The notes below the pieces were generated by a model that was given only the letters and a program-made list of their open reading frames with translations, was not told where the DNA came from and ran no database searches. Below, in pieces: positions 1-6,565 of a stretch of DNA of 6,565 nucleotides. The DNA comes from Actinomycetes bacterium. Its GTDB lineage: Bacteria; Actinomycetota; Acidimicrobiia; Acidimicrobiales; Palsa-688. The first letter of the stretch is position 1. Every line of letters begins with the position of its first letter. The stretch lies in the NCBI GenBank assembly GCA_021846485.1, contig JAJZWW010000186.1:1-6565 (forward strand), given 5' to 3'. The position numbers and the translations under genes are program-made.

Positions 1-142
1 CTCGCGAGGAGGATGATGGCGAAGCGATCGACGTCGGTCACAGGTGGTGGTGCGCCGCGGTACCGGTAAGGGGCTCCTCCCACGAGGCCTCCACGAACGA
101 CGCTACCTCCCGCGGCTGTAGGTCTGCAGGAGGTCCCGTAGC
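1..142. other. Upstream leader; possible 3' end of a preceding gene
   Basis: No complete gene can be supported here. On the + strand the frame beginning at base 1 is open to a TAA at 67-69 (22 codons, basic, ending GAPRYR), which could be the tail of a gene cut by the window edge. The frame beginning at base 2 stops at 14-16 and the frame beginning at base 3 runs on past the start of the next gene, so the choice is not decidable. No convincing -35/-10 pair is visible. The last 15 bases hold the ribosome binding site of the AceE-like gene. Confidence 0.3.
128..133 (+). promoter_or_regulatory. Shine-Dalgarno site of the AceE-like gene
   Basis: A perfect AGGAGG lies 9 bases upstream of the ATG at 143-145. 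This decides the start in favour of 143 over the in-frame ATG at 179, which has no comparable site at the right distance. It implies efficient translation initiation. Confidence 0.85.
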
Positions 143-2533
143 ATGGCCGCGCGGGAGCCGAGCCGGACGGGAGATCGAATGGTGGACGGGAACCGGACCG
201 AGGGTGCGAGGACGAGCGCCGAGGTCCTCGACGCCATTGCTGCCCGGGTGCACTGGCTGGCCATGCGGATCGTCGACGCCGCCAACCACGACCGGCCCGA
301 CGCCGGCGGCATCCAGGTCGGCGGCCACCAGGCGTCGAGCGCCTCGATGGTCGGGATCATGACGTCGCTGTGGTTCGATCTGCTGGGCCGGGAGGACAAG
401 GTGGCGGTCAAGCCGCACGCCTCGCCCGTGTACCACGCGATCAAGTACCTGACCGGCGAGATCGACCGGACCTGGCTGACCCGGCTGCGGGCGTTCGGCG
501 GGCTGCAGGCCTACCCGAGCCGCACCAAGGACCCCGACGTCGCCGACTTCTCCACCGGCTCGGTCGGCCACGGCGCCGTCGCCCCGCTCTTCGCCGCCGC
601 CACCCACCGCTACCTGCAGAGCCGCTTCGAGTTGGGCCCGGCAGGGCGCTTCATCGCCCTGGTCGGCGACGCCGAGCTCGACGAGGGCAACGTCTGGGAG
701 GCCATCGCCGACCCCGCCCTCCAAGGGCTCGGGCAGGTGACCTGGGTCGTGGACCTCAACCGCCAGAGCCTCGACCGGGTCGTCCCGGAGATGAAGGTGC
801 GCCGCTTGGAGGCGATGTTCGCCGCCTCCGGCTGGCACGTCACCGAGGCCAAGTGGGGACGCCACATCGAGGCGCGCTTCGCCACCGAGGGCGGCGAAGC
901 CCTGCGCCGCAGGCTCGACGAGATGTCCAACGAGGAGTACCAGAGCATCGTCGCCGCGCCACGAGGCGAGGTCCGCACCCGGCTGCTCGCCGGAGCCGAC
1001 CCGGCGGTGAAAGCGGCGCTCGTCGACGTGGACGACGCCGGGCTGTGGGGGCTGGTCACCGACCTCGGGGGTCACGACCACGCGGTCCTCGCCGAGGCCT
1101 GGGCGGCCTGTGACGCCGAGACCGGCCGGCCGAGCGTGGTCTTCGCCTACACCCTGAAGGGTTGGGGCCTGCCGATCGCCGGCGACCCGCTCAACCACTC
1201 CGCCCTGCTGAGCACCGCCCAGATCGACGAGCTGCGGGCCCGCAACGGGCTCACCCCCGACACCGAGTGGGACCACTTCGACCCGGCGTCGGGTCCCGGA
1301 CGGTGGTGCGCTGCGGTCGGCGAACGGCTCAACAACCGCCCGCCGCCACCCCGGCCCCGCCTGCAGGTCCCGGCCGCCGTCGGAGGACGCCCGCCGGCCA
1401 GCGTGTCGACCCAGGAGGCGTTCGGCCGGCTGCTCACCTCGCTCGCCCGTCACGAGGAGCTTGCCCGTCGGGTGGTCACCCTCTCCCCCGACGTGTCGGT
1501 GTCGACCAACCTCGGGGGTTGGATCAACAAGGTGGGGGTGTTCCGGGCGGAGGCCGCCCCGGACTGGTTCGGCGAGGGCCAGCTGCTGCGTTGGCGGGAG
1601 TCGCCCCGGGGCCAGCACATCGAGCTCGGGATCTCGGAGATGAACCTCTTCGGGATGCTCGCCCAGCTCGGCCTGGCCCACGAGCACCACGGGGAGGTGC
1701 TGCTGCCGATCGGCACCGTGTACGACCCGTTCGTCTGCCGGGGCCTCGACGCGCTGGTCTACGGGGCCTACAACGCCAGCCGGTTCGTGGTCGTCGGGAC
1801 CCCTTCGGGCGCGACCCTCGCCCCCGAGGGCGGCGCCCACCAGTCGGGGATCACCGCGTCGATCGGCCTCGAGCTGCCCGGGGTGACCTTCGCCGAGCCG
1901 GCCTACGCCCGGGCCCTCGACTGGCTGCTCTGCGACGGCCTGGACCGCCTCACCGCACCCGACGGGGACTCGCTCTACCTGCGGCTCACCACCCGCCCGG
2001 TCGACCAGACCCCCTTCGAGACCGCCCTCCACCGGCTGGGCGAGGAGGCACTGCGCGCCGCGGTGCTCGCCGGCGGCTACCTCCTCCGTCCCGCCCCCGA
2101 CGACCTCGGCTCCGACGCCCCCGTCGTGAGGCTCGTGGGCTCGGGGGCGGTGCTGCCCGAGGTGCTCGCCGCCTCGGAGCTGCTCGCCGGCGAGGGAGTG
2201 GCGGCACCGGTGATCGACGTGACCAGCGCCGACCGCCTCTACCGCTCCTGGCAGCACGAGCTGCGCGCCACCGCCGCCTCGGCACGAACCCCCGACGTCG
2301 CGGCGACCACCCTGGGGAGGCTGTTGGACGGAGCCGGCGGCGGGGCGCCGGTGGTGACCGTCCACGATGCCGCGAGCCACGCCCTGGCCTGGCTGGGCGG
2401 CCCCGTCGGGGCCTCGACGGTGGCGATCGGCTTCGACGAGTTCGGCCAGTCCGGCTCGATCGAGGAGATCTACGGGCACCTCGGCTGGCTCCCCGAGCAG
2501 ATCGCCACCGCCGCGCTCGGCGCGCTCCGCTGA
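143..2533 (+). CDS. AceE-like thiamine-diphosphate E1 / transketolase-superfamily enzyme
   Basis: The 796-residue protein aligns by eye along its whole length with homodimeric pyruvate dehydrogenase E1 (AceE, about 890 residues). Visible landmarks are GGHQAS (His61), the PHASP loop (His92), and the ThDP/Mg motif GDAELDEGN (175-183) followed by VVDLNRQSLD with Asn206. LNHSALL carries His352 (like E. coli His407), ISEMN carries Glu499 (like the cofactor-activating Glu571), and EGGAH carries His566 (like His640). Domain order is PP (about 25-370), Pyr (about 420-620) and transketolase C-terminal domain (about 655-796). Family knowledge predicts a cytosolic dimer performing ThDP chemistry on a 2-oxoacid or ketose. 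GDA instead of GDG and the transketolase-like EGNVWEA suggest the shorter AceE-like clade often labelled just 'transketolase', so pyruvate as substrate is not assured. No E2 or E3 gene is in the window. The reading frame is intact. Its stop lies 9 bases from the stop of the convergent HNH gene. Confidence 0.88.
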   Translation: MAAREPSRTGDRMVDGNRTEGARTSAEVLDAIAARVHWLAMRIVDAANHDRPDAGGIQVGGHQASSASMVGIMTSLWFDLLGREDKVAVKPHASPVYHAIKYLTGEIDRTWLTRLRAFGGLQAYPSRTKDPDVADFSTGSVGHGAVAPLFAAATHRYLQSRFELGPAGRFIALVGDAELDEGNVWEAIADPALQGLGQVTWVVDLNRQSLDRVVPEMKVRRLEAMFAASGWHVTEAKWGRHIEARFATEGGEALRRRLDEMSNEEYQSIVAAPRGEVRTRLLAGADPAVKAALVDVDDAGLWGLVTDLGGHDHAVLAEAWAACDAETGRPSVVFAYTLKGWGLPIAGDPLNHSALLSTAQIDELRARNGLTPDTEWDHFDPASGPGRWCAAVGERLNNRPPPPRPRLQVPAAVGGRPPASVSTQEAFGRLLTSLARHEELARRVVTLSPDVSVSTNLGGWINKVGVFRAEAAPDWFGEGQLLRWRESPRGQHIELGISEMNLFGMLAQLGLAHEHHGEVLLPIGTVYDPFVCRGLDALVYGAYNASRFVVVGTPSGATLAPEGGAHQSGITASIGLELPGVTFAEPAYARALDWLLCDGLDRLTAPDGDSLYLRLTTRPVDQTPFETALHRLGEEALRAAVLAGGYLLRPAPDDLGSDAPVVRLVGSGAVLPEVLAASELLAGEGVAAPVIDVTSADRLYRSWQHELRATAASARTPDVAATTLGRLLDGAGGGAPVVTVHDAASHALAWLGGPVGASTVAIGFDEFGQSGSIEEIYGHLGWLPEQIATAALGALR

Positions 2534-2542
2534 CACCCCCGG

Positions 2543-3668
2543 TCAGAGGCTGCGGGGGCGACGGAAGACGAGGGTGCGGTTGACGTCGCCGGTGATGCTC
2601 CAGCCCTCGTGGACCATGGTGTGGTGTTGGGGGCAGAGCAGGACGCCGTTGGCGACGTCGGTCGGTCCGCCGCGCTCCCAGGGCAGGATGTGGTGGACGT
2701 CCAGGTGGGTGCGCTGGCAGTTGGGGAAGCGGCAGCGCCCCCCGTCGCGCACGGCGATGGCGCGTCGTTGGGCGAGGCTCCAGGTGCGTTGCCTCCTCCC
2801 GAGGTGCAGCGGTTCGCCGGTCTCGCTCGCCCAGTGGGTGACCGTCGAGCAGTCGCAGCGGAGCCGGGCGGTGGTGGCCGGGTCGAGGGGCTCGCCGCCG
2901 AGGATCCCGGCGCCCGACGCGCCGATCACGACGTGGACGAGGTAGCGGTCGGCGCCGGTCGAGCGGGTGGTGTGGCGGCGGACCACGTCCATCAAGGCGT
3001 CGGCGCGGCGCTGCTGCCAGGAGGCGTCTTCCCAGTCGCCGAGGGCGGCGGGAGGCTGGTCTACACGTGTGGACTGTTCGCCTTGCTCAGTGTCTTTGGT
3101 GTCGTCCATCCGGGCGTCGAGGGCGGCGGCCAGCTCGGCGGCTTCCAGGTCGCTCAGCACGGCGTGGACGCGGGTGGTGCCGTCGCCGTTGGCGACGATG
3201 CGCACCCCCCGGCCCGTGTGGTGGCCGACCGGTTCGCGGTCCTGCTCGGCGAGCAAGAGGACGCGGCGCACCGCGCGGCGTACCTCCAGGACCGTGGCGG
3301 TGCGGGCCAGATCGACCAGCACCGCGTCGATGCCGGGGTCGGCGCCGACGGCCCGGGTGGTCTCCCGCAGCGCGCAGTAGCTGATCTCGCCGGCTGCGAA
3401 CGCGGCTACGACCACGGGGCGGCGGGCGAGTCTCGTGGGCGACGCGGAGCTTCTCGAAGGCCGTGGAGCGGGCCAAGCGCACTCGGCCGATCAGCCAGTC
3501 GGCACAGGACAGGGCCCCGTCGGCGGCCCACTGCCTGGCGCGGTCGAAGCAGACCAGCGCCTCCAACCACCCCGCCTCCCAGCTGCTCACCCCGCTTGCC
3601 TGCTGCACCAGCCACGAGCCCAGCTCGGAGCCGGCCGCCTCCTCCACCCCCAACACCGACATCGCCAC
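2543..3668 (-). CDS. DUF222/HNH endonuclease domain protein, frame-broken (13E12 repeat-like)
   Basis: Two overlapping minus-strand frames together make one DUF222-HNH protein. The 5' frame starts at GTG 3668 (MAMSVLGVEE; ATG alternative at 3662) and gives 84 residues ending FEKLRVAHETRPPP. The 3' frame continues from GTG 3415 (VVAAFAAGEISYCALRE) to TGA 2543-2545. Removing one C from the C4 run at 3416-3419 joins them into 374 residues, a usual length for the family. The DUF222 region spans about residues 30-220 of the joined protein. The C-terminal HNH fold (coordinates about 2606-2740) shows CRFPNC, DVHHILPW, a conserved Asn in DVANGVLLC, and CPQHHTMVH: the two Cys pairs expected to bind structural zinc and the catalytic His. 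Family knowledge: DUF222-HNH proteins occur in many copies in actinobacteria, including the mycobacterial REP13E12 elements, and their role is unproven. Without the join, the 5' frame would lose the nuclease domain; it stays open in the wrong frame to 3087. The 290-residue 3' piece alone keeps HNH but lacks a visible RBS. Confidence 0.87.
3416..3419 (-). other. Apparent frameshift (extra C) in the DUF222/HNH gene
   Basis: On the coding strand the run reads CCG CCG CCC C GTG GTC. Codons before it belong to the N-terminal DUF222 frame, and codons after it match only if one base is skipped. A deletion of one C, or a +1 ribosomal slip at CCC-C, restores a continuous protein. An indel error in a short homopolymer is the simplest cause. 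Confidence 0.8.
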
Positions 3669-3876
3669 GCCCAGACCTCCCCGGACCCGCGCCAGCCACC
3701 GTCGCCGACCGCGACCACCACGCCAGGGCCCGCCCGGGCCGATACCTCCCCGAACGCTACCAACCGGGTGCGACGGTCACCGCGGCCCCCCGCGGCGAGG
3801 ATCCCGGAGTCGACCGCCGGGCGCCCGCCACCCCTGGTGGGAAGTGCTCCTCCGACGGCCGCCGGGCGGGCCTGCG
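3669..3876. promoter_or_regulatory. Divergent intergenic region between the HNH and oxygenase genes
   Basis: These 208 bases separate two divergently transcribed genes, so both promoters should lie here, but no clear -35/-10 pair is visible in either direction. Inverted repeats are present: a 14-base dyad GGCCCG-CC-CGGGCC at 3727-3740, the palindrome GGGCGCCC at 3819-3826, and a 5-bp hairpin CCACC-CCT-GGTGG at 3828-3840, 36 bases before the oxygenase ATG. In such GC-rich DNA these may be chance. Frames open across this stretch look like non-coding shadow (Pro/Arg-rich, no family resemblance). Confidence 0.4.
3676..3682 (-). promoter_or_regulatory. Shine-Dalgarno site of the DUF222/HNH gene
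   Basis: On the minus strand GGGGAGG lies 7 bases before the GTG at 3668 and 13 bases before the ATG at 3662. The spacing favours GTG 3668 as the start. The intact site argues that the N-terminal part of the gene is, or recently was, expressed. Confidence 0.6.
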
Positions 3877-6317
3877 ATGATCTCCGGCGTGGCCGACGAC
3901 GCACGACGAGCCCTCGCGGAACTGCTCGGCGCCGGGGACGGCGCCTCGCCCAGCGCCGCGCTCGTGGCGCCGGTTGACGACCTGGTCGTCGAGGTGCGCG
4001 GTCTCGGCCGCTTGCAGCTGCCGGTACCCGAGGACCAGGCCCGCCAGCTCTGCGCCATGGGGCGCCGCGCCCCCTACGGGAAGGGGACGAGCACCCTGGT
4101 CGACCCGGCGGTGCGCGACACGTGGGAGGTCCCGAAGACCAGGGTACGGATCGACCGGCGGAGGTGGAACCGGACGCTGGTGCCGGCGCTCGAGCACCTC
4201 CGCCGGGACCTCGGCCTCCCGGACGGCTGCGAGCTGCGGGCCGAGATGCACTCGATGCTCGTGTACGCGCCCGGGCAGTTCTTCCTGCGCCATCAGGACT
4301 CCGAGATCGACGACGCGATGGTCGGGTCCCTGGTCGTCACCCTGCCGTCGAGCTTCACCGGGGGAGCGCTCGAGGTGGAGCAACGAGGGAAGGTCACCAC
4401 CTATCGGGGATCGAAGAGCAAGCTCTCTCTCGTCGCCTTCTACAGTGACTGCCGTCACGAGATCAAGCCGGTCCGCTCAGGCCACCGGGTGGCGCTCACC
4501 TACGACCTGCTGCTCGGCGGAGACCCCACCACCGCGCCGGTGGCGGAGGAGGGTGCCGAACACGTGCGACGGCTGGTCGAGCGGCACTTCGCCGACCCTG
4601 CAGGACCCCACCGGCTGGTCTACCTCCTCGACCATGAGTACACCTCCCGGGGGCTGTCCTGGTCGCACCTGAAGGCCCACGACATCGCCTCGGCCGCCCT
4701 CCTGCGCGCGGGGGCGGAGCGAGCCGGATGCGAGGCGGTCCTCGGGCTCGCGGACATCCAGGAGACCTGGAGCGCCTACGAGAGCGAGCCGCTCGGGCGA
4801 CCCTGGCGCTACTCCGGCTGGGGCGACGCCGCGGACGAGGACTGGGACGGCGACGGTGGTGCCAGCGCGGGCGACTACGACCTGACCGAGCTGATCGAGG
4901 AGTCGGTCAGCCTCGAGCGCTGGCTCGACCCTCGCCGGGGGGTGGCCGAGGAGATCATCTCGCTGCCCGTCGGTGACGACGAGGTCTGCGCCGCCAGCCC
5001 GACCAGCGACCTGGACCCCTACCGCTCCGAGTACGAGGGCTACATGGGCAACTGGGGCAACACCCTCGACCGCTGGTACCACCGCGGAGCGGTGGTCGTC
5101 TGGCCTGCCGCCCAGGACTTCGCGGTGCGGGCGGAGATGTCGCCGTCCTCGGCTCTCGACACCCTCGCCGCCCTGGTCCGCCGGGGCGAGCTGACCGCAG
5201 CCCGGGAGGCGGTGGACGCCCTCGGGTCGCGGTGGGACCAGACCGTGCAGCGCGTGGTGCACCACACGCTCGGCGACGTCCCCGCCGGGCAGGCCGCCAA
5301 GGCCCGGCGCTCCAAGGAGGCCAGCCTGCTCGGCAAGGCTCTCCGGGTCGCCGCCGGCCTGGGCGACCCGGCGGCGGCAGCCACGCTGCTCGCCCCGTTC
5401 GGCGCGGGGGCGCTGGCCCCCGGCCATGCCCGTCACCTCGCGGCGCTGGTCGAGAGCTACGGCCGACCATGGTTCGCCAACCTCGTCGGCGGATGGTCGT
5501 CGCGCGGCAGGACCAACTTCTTCGATCCGGCCGCCCCGGGTGGCCCCGACAGGGCCGGGTGGCTGGAGCGGCTGGGCTCGGCCCTCGGGAAGCACGGGGA
5601 CGCCGGACGGGCGGCCGCAGCCGTGCTCGCCGAGGACGCCTGGGAGTGGCTGCGGGAACAGGTCCGCCGCTCCTCCGAGTCGCAGGCGCCGGGCCGGCGG
5701 GCCCGAGACCTGGGCGCTCTCGGGCGACCCTCGGGGCGGTGCTCGACGTGGCAGCCGCAGTGGGGGCCGCCAGCGTCCTGGCCGAGACTACCGAGATCCT
5801 GGTCGGCCCGGACCCGGGTGGTGGCAGGCCTCGGTCCGCTCCGCCGCAGGGAGACGACCGGGACCGCCTCACCCTCGCCCTCGCGGTACTCCGGTGGACC
5901 CCTCCCGCCCGGTGGGCGGCAACCGGCCTGGACGGTGTGGCTGAAGCCGGCATCCGCTCTCTGGAGAGACAGCTCGCCCAGCCGCTGCGCTCGGAGGACG
6001 ACTGGTCGATCCTGCTCCCGCCCACCTGCCGCTGCGAGCTGTGCGTCCCACTCGCCGCCTTCCTCGCCGACCCGGACCGCGGCGCGCTCGAGTGGCCGCT
6101 CGCCCAGCAGAAACGGGCCCACGTGCACTCCCGCATCGACCGGGCCGAGCTCCCCGTCGAGCACCGCACCAGGCGCACCGGCCGGCCCTACACCCTCGTG
6201 TTGACCAAGACCGCCGAGCTGTGGGACCGGGAGCGCCGCCTGCGCGACCAGGACGCAGCGGACCTGGCCTGGGTGCGCGCCGAGAAGCGATCTGCGGCCG
6301 CGCCCCCATCCCGCTGA
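3877..6317 (+). CDS. Large 2OG-Fe(II) oxygenase-family protein, with apparent frameshift
   Basis: The joined product has 813 residues: 618 from ATG 3877 to CCC 5728-5730, then 195 in the neighbouring frame to TGA 6315-6317. The N-terminal part (about 95-212) is a prolyl-4-hydroxylase-type double-stranded beta-helix. It has the iron-binding pair in RHQDSE (His139, Asp141), distal His194 in DCRHEIKP, and Arg204 in SGHRVALTYD, ten residues on, placed to bind the 2-oxoglutarate C5 carboxylate. APYGKG, TLVD and GNWGNTLDRWYHR (391-403) resemble, from memory, a family of large bacterial and fungal oxygenases of unknown substrate. An acidic stretch lies at about 318-336, a helical Ala/Leu-rich region at about 425-640, and a C-terminal module with CRCELC (718-723) and GRPYTLVLTKT. 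No signal peptide or membrane segment is seen, so it is probably cytosolic. The start has only a weak GGGCGGG upstream; GTG 3889 is an alternative. Without the join, the first frame runs to 6204 with an unrelated Ser/Pro/Arg-rich tail. Confidence 0.85.
5728..5731 (+). other. Apparent frameshift (missing C) in the oxygenase gene
   Basis: Before this point the good frame reads DLGALGRP; after it the good frame is LGAVLDVAAAVG, shifted by -1. Reading GGG CGA CCC, then re-using the last C for CTC GGG GCG, gives a smooth ALGRPLGAVLDVAA. A C3 run in place of C4 would explain it. The exact point could lie a few codons away, because both frames are open nearby. Confidence 0.75.
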
Positions 6318-6337
6318 GCAGGTGTAGCAAAACCACC

Positions 6338-6422
6338 GAGGAGAAACTTGCCCGCTGGGCTGCTTCGCACCCAAGCCTCGAGGTGAGGGCTGGTGAAGAA
6401 GTCCAGCAGGCAAGTTCTTCTC
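6338..6422. repeat. Long imperfect inverted repeat (about 85-nt hairpin)
   Basis: The best outer match is AACTTGCCCGCTGG at 6345-6358 against CCAGCAGGCAAGTT at 6403-6416 (13 of 14 pair). It is extended outward by GAGGAG against CTTCTC with one bulge. Pairing resumes inside: CTTC, CACC and AGCC at about 6363-6376 face GGCT, GGTG and GAAG at about 6388-6400, leaving a short loop near 6379-6384. It begins 20 bases after the oxygenase stop. It could be a transcription terminator (no T tract follows), a small non-autonomous mobile element or REP-like repeat, or a structured RNA. Confidence 0.65.
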
Positions 6423-6469
6423 AGTACCTTCTCGAGCGCGGGTCACGGCCACTCGGTGGCTCTGAAGCT

Positions 6470-6483
6470 CCTATGTCAATAGG
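6470..6483. repeat. Small palindrome with a TTGACA-like box on the minus strand
   Basis: CCTAT-GTCA-ATAGG is a perfect 5-bp inverted repeat with a 4-base loop. Its minus-strand reading contains TTGACA, the -35 consensus, but the hexamer 17 bases further on (CCGAGT) is a poor -10. It may be an operator half-site pair, a mobile-element end, or chance. Confidence 0.3.
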
Positions 6484-6565
6484 CAGTTCTGCAGCGAACG
6501 TCAGCTGGCTGAGCCGACCTCGGCCCAGGCCGTGAGCCAGCTGCCAGCCACGGCGACACCTCGGG

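Larger units (their letters stand above)
6318..6565. other. Gene-free tail of less GC-rich sequence
   Basis: No gene is supported in these 248 bases. A + frame stays open to about 6535 but only as the continuation of a shadow frame inside the oxygenase gene, with no start signal or recognisable protein. The stretch contains several A/T-richer patches (for example around 6327-6350 and 6411-6425), unlike the genes upstream. It holds the long inverted repeat at 6338-6422 and a small palindrome at 6470-6483. From about 6500 the composition returns to GC-rich. Confidence 0.5.

Noticed and set aside
38..2536. An 832-codon open frame on the minus strand fully antisense to the AceE-like gene
   Set aside because: Its protein is Gly/Val/Arg/Pro-rich without any family motif, while the plus strand shows clear catalytic motifs and a perfect RBS. 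High GC third positions commonly leave such antisense frames open.
2535..2558. Possible bidirectional terminator CCCCC...GGGGG between the convergent genes
   Set aside because: Only 5 G-C pairs with a 13-base loop, no T tract on either side, and one arm lies inside HNH codons; such matches are expected by chance in this composition.
3063..3070. ACACGTGT palindrome within the HNH gene
   Set aside because: An isolated 8-base palindrome inside coding sequence, in the variable linker between DUF222 and HNH, with no supporting context.
3463..3876. N-terminal extension of the oxygenase to 3463
   Set aside because: The frame is open, but the translated region is Pro/Arg/Ser-rich, overlaps the HNH gene in antisense and has no RBS. 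The family-like sequence begins only after 3877.
2609..3880. A 423-codon plus-strand frame over the HNH gene
   Set aside because: It is antisense to the recognisable DUF222/HNH motifs and has no domain resemblance; its last part is Pro/Arg-rich shadow.
4477..6178. Long minus-strand frames of 372 and 407 codons under the oxygenase gene
   Set aside because: They are shadows: low-complexity composition, no motifs, and opposite to well-supported coding sequence.
6041..6535. A 164-codon plus-strand frame extending into the tail
   Set aside because: It begins inside the oxygenase C-terminal module in the wrong frame and shows no recognisable domain or start signal in the tail.
1..6565. CRISPR array, tRNA/rRNA, toxin-antitoxin pair or biosynthetic cluster
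   Set aside because: No regularly spaced repeats, no T-loop-like GGTTCGA motif or rRNA-like stretch, and no pair of small co-directional genes was found. The three genes share no evident pathway.

Overview
The window is very GC-rich with strongly GC-biased third codon positions. It carries a DUF222/HNH endonuclease gene, a family typical of Actinobacteria, so a high-GC actinomycete is the likely source; the exact lineage cannot be read from the sequence. I see three sizeable protein genes and no tRNA, rRNA, CRISPR array or transposase. No gene cluster here amounts to an obvious new system.

Layout: (1) Positions 1-142 are leader, possibly with the last codons of an upstream gene. (2) 143-2533 (+) is an intact 796-residue thiamine-diphosphate enzyme of the AceE/transketolase group, with a strong Shine-Dalgarno site. 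(3) 2543-3668 (-) is a DUF222/HNH endonuclease gene, convergent with gene 1 (9 bp gap) and split by one extra C in a C4 run. (4) 3669-3876 is a divergent intergenic region. (5) 3877-6317 (+) is a large 2-oxoglutarate/Fe(II) oxygenase-family protein whose reading frame changes once near 5728-5731, as if one C were missing. (6) 6318-6565 is a gene-free tail with less extreme composition and a long imperfect inverted repeat of about 85 nt just after the oxygenase stop.

The three genes do not form an operon (+, -, +) and share no evident pathway. The first is a central-carbon-type 2-oxoacid/ketose enzyme without visible E2/E3 partners. The second is a repeat-family nuclease, and the third is an uncharacterised oxygenase of unknown substrate. 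The main points for a reader are the two single-base frame breaks at C runs, in opposite directions (sequence errors, real decay, or less likely recoding), the orphan oxygenase family, and the structured tail at 6338-6422.
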